A DNA stretch of 6,324 nt from an uncultured Oscillospiraceae bacterium (GTDB taxonomy: Bacteria > Bacillota_A > Clostridia > Oscillospirales > Oscillospiraceae): the NCBI GenBank assembly GCA_944385265.1, contig CALWWO010000052.1, positions 1 through 6,324 of the forward strand, written 5' to 3'. Shown here one piece after another: positions 4,960 through 6,324 of the stretch. The notes beneath the pieces are model-generated. The model was not told the DNA's origin and made no database searches. It saw nothing but the letters and a program-made list of their open reading frames with translations. How positions within the stretch are numbered: position 1 is the first letter of the stretch; every line of letters starts with the position of its first letter. A program made the translations under genes and the position numbers.

Positions 4960-5214
4960 ATGCAGACGCTGCGAGCTCTTTTCAGATACATAAAACAGAT
5001 GCACCGCGCAACATATCTTTTCCTTAAAGCCTCAATAATCGTATCGTGCATATGCCTTATCGCCGCCATAGCGCTGCATCTGGCCGCGTATAGAACCGAT
5101 GGCAACCCTCTTACGCTTATCCATCTTGCCGACGAGCTCGGTCAGATGCCTCAGGCGATATTTCTTCTTGCGGCAATCGGTTCTGCGTGCATGGAAGACA
5201 TGCGGCCGCATTAA
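4960..5214 (+). CDS. Small membrane protein, 84 aa, unknown function
   Basis: The product starts MQTLRALFRYIKQMHRATYL. A basic amphipathic N-terminus is followed by a strong membrane helix (about residues 21-44, KASIIVSCICLIAAIALHLA), a polar segment YRTDGNPLTLIHLADELGQM, and a second hydrophobic stretch with QAIFLLAAIGSACMEDM (65-81). The ending 'AAIGSA-x-x-ED' resembles small clostridial membrane proteins I have seen without a named function. ATG at 4960 is chosen because GGTGA lies 5 nt upstream; GTG 4951 and ATG 4954 are alternatives in the same frame. It is divergent from nrdR and convergent with rnmV, overlapping its last 98 bases. Since rnmV's conserved part ends where the overlap begins, both genes can be real. 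Confidence 0.65.
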   Translation: MQTLRALFRYIKQMHRATYLFLKASIIVSCICLIAAIALHLAAYRTDGNPLTLIHLADELGQMPQAIFLLAAIGSACMEDMRPH

Positions 5215-5779
5215 AAAATTCCTCTTTTGTGTATAATACGTTTAATACGTCAAGCAGGGCATTTGATGTCATCCGCTCGGGAAGCGCAAGCTTTTTTAAA
5301 AGATCCGCTCTCCTCTCCCTGCTTCCTTCCCTTCCCGTAAGACCGGTCTTAAATAGATCGGTCTTCGTTATTTCCGTCTTTTTTTCACGCGGCGGCAAGT
5401 TATCAATAGTCGCCCCGCATTTTACGAGCGCATCGAGCAACACGTCTGGCGGCATACCCTCAACGCCCAGCTTGCCCTCCTTAGATGGCTTTTCTTTCCT
5501 CTTCTCCTTGCCGAAAATATCCGGAATATACGCGTTTTTTACGTTGCAGCCATTTAAAATTCCCTTCAGTTTATTTCGTATTACAAATCCTGCGCCGTCG
5601 CTGTCGGTGAGTATAATTACCCCTCTTTTTTCCGCAAGTCTCCTTATCAGTTCCACTTTTTCCTTATCCGAGAAAAAGCCGAATCCCTTTGTCTCGATGA
5701 TCGTCGCGTCAACAAAGCCGCTCAGCTTGTGCTTATCATATTTACCCTCAACTATGATGACTTCTTTTACCGAATACAT
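5117..5779 (-). CDS. rnmV: Ribonuclease M5 (5S rRNA maturation)
   Basis: A 220-aa Toprim protein. Motifs: IIVEGKYDKHKL (E11 is the expected catalytic Glu), ETKGFGFF (29-36), IILTDSDGAG (D59 and D61, the metal-binding DxD), KLGVEGMPPD (103-112), and the M5-type helical end TSNALLDVLNVLYTKEEFF (171-189). RNase M5 trims precursor 5S rRNA to its mature ends. The start is ATG at 5779 (MYSVKEV), preceded by GAGG, rather than earlier in-frame ATGs that would run into holA. The usual protein ends near the KEEFF motif; here about 31 further residues (190-220, rich in P, E, R, D) follow, encoded opposite the 84-aa membrane gene. It begins 25 bp after holA on the same strand, so the two are probably co-transcribed. 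No rsmA/ksgA, the common downstream partner, is seen. Confidence 0.88.
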   Translation of the reverse strand: MYSVKEVIIVEGKYDKHKLSGFVDATIIETKGFGFFSDKEKVELIRRLAEKRGVIILTDSDGAGFVIRNKLKGILNGCNVKNAYIPDIFGKEKRKEKPSKEGKLGVEGMPPDVLLDALVKCGATIDNLPPREKKTEITKTDLFKTGLTGREGSRERRADLLKKLALPERMTSNALLDVLNVLYTKEEFFNAAACLPCTQNRLPQEEISPEASDRARRQDG

Positions 5780-5804
5780 CTCGACCTCTTTTCCGCCCGA
5801 CAGC

Positions 5805-6324
5805 TTATCGTTTTGCATCATTACGCACACCCGCACGTCTGCCGGAATACGTCAGTTCTATCAAAAGCCCCGCGAGCACGGCTTTCGCTTCCTCACCGCT
5901 GTTCAGACGCAGCGCCGCATCGGAGCATAGCTTCACATATTGGCAACACTGCTCCATCGTAACCTTTGCGGCGGTGTCCCAAAGCCCGCGGGCCTGAAAC
6001 TCATACCGAATACCGCACATATCCATAAGTTCCCGCACATTTTTTCCGCTTTCGCGGCACGCTTTCGCTATCATAAGCTGCCTGTACTTCATCGATACGC
6101 TGAAAAGTATCCTGTGCGCCGCCTCCTGCATCGCAAGGAGCGTGTCGAGTATCCCTGCTGCGGCATCATAGCGCCTCTGAAGGAGCGCATCGGTCAGCTT
6201 ATATGCCGCGGCATCGAGTACGGGGATTGTAACGGCGTCGATACAATCTTTTGTTATCACACTTCCCGCAGTATATGCTGCGGTTTTTTCTATCTCCGAT
6301 ATTATCCTAGTCATCAAGCCGCCC
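5805..6324 (-). CDS. holA: DNA polymerase III subunit delta, C-terminal part (partial)
   Basis: About 172 C-terminal residues are visible and the frame runs off the right edge. It begins GGLMTRIISEIEKTAAYTAG, matching the HolA region just before the C-terminal collar domain (D/G-L-x-R-L-x-x-E-x-E-K-L), then ITKDCIDAV, DAAAYKLTDALLQRRYDAAA, ILFSVSMKYRQLMIAKACRE (the 'fRqLl..k' helix) and an ending typical of HolA (LRLNSGEEAKAVLAGLLIEL). HolA is the delta subunit that opens the beta sliding clamp within the clamp loader. The Met near 6314 is internal; a full protein is about 330-350 aa. The stop TAA is at 5807-5805 and rnmV follows. Confidence 0.82.
   Translation of the reverse strand, partial: GGLMTRIISEIEKTAAYTAGSVITKDCIDAVTIPVLDAAAYKLTDALLQRRYDAAAGILDTLLAMQEAAHRILFSVSMKYRQLMIAKACRESGKNVRELMDMCGIRYEFQARGLWDTAAKVTMEQCCQYVKLCSDAALRLNSGEEAKAVLAGLLIELTYSGRRAGVRNDAKR

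Noticed and set aside
5187..5930. 247-codon + strand ORF
   Set aside because: Antisense shadow of rnmV and holA; Ser/Phe/Pro-rich composition is typical of the reverse of Lys/Glu-rich coding.
1..6324. Mobile element, defence system, CRISPR or tRNA signals
   Set aside because: No transposase, integrase, repeat array, terminal inverted repeats with target duplications, or cloverleaf sequence was found; the Imm33-like resemblance alone does not make a toxin-immunity locus.

Overview
The window reads like chromosomal DNA from a low-to-mid GC, spore-forming type Firmicute, most likely class Clostridia. The support is NrdR, an RNase M5 homologue, a DUF421 (YetF-type) + DUF4363 gene pair, AzlD, a YrvL/YvrL-like membrane protein, strong GGAGG ribosome binding sites and sigma-A style promoters. 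There is no tRNA, rRNA gene, insertion sequence, CRISPR array or phage gene. It is a mosaic of short, mostly unrelated transcription units on both strands.

Left part (1-1640). The 3' end of an azlD-like branched-chain amino acid exporter subunit runs off the left edge on the + strand. The next ~355 bases hold no conventional gene. They do carry, on the - strand, a near-consensus promoter, a short leader with a small hairpin, a long terminator-like hairpin with a U-tract, then a very good RBS and ATG opening a 51-codon ORF antisense to the end of azlD. This is either a ~90 nt small RNA or an attenuated leader. Next comes an XRE-family regulator with a helical-repeat C-terminal half (- strand).

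Middle (1640-3160). Divergent from the XRE gene, across a region with both promoters and a TTAACC-GCA-GGTTAA palindrome, lies a four-helix YrvL/YvrL-like membrane protein (TTG start). It is followed by two terminator hairpins, the second usable in both directions. Converging on that hairpin is a - strand pair: a 92-aa soluble protein resembling the DUF2185/Imm33 type, and a 50-aa two-helix membrane protein with a TTG start that is easy to miss.

Right part (3160-6324). A tight DUF421-DUF4363 operon (+) ends exactly where nrdR (-) ends, with no intervening base. nrdR has a long AT-rich leader and a divergent partner, an 84-aa membrane protein (+). That gene converges on and overlaps by 98 bp the 3' end of rnmV (RNase M5, -). 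rnmV in turn lies 25 bp downstream of the C-terminal part of holA (DNA polymerase III delta, -), which runs off the right edge.

Functional themes are housekeeping (replication clamp loading, 5S rRNA maturation, ribonucleotide reductase control) mixed with small membrane proteins of unknown role. I found no clear new multi-gene system. The most unusual items are the - strand promoter/leader/terminator unit near the left end, the antisense-encoded extension of RNase M5, and the unannotated small membrane protein genes.
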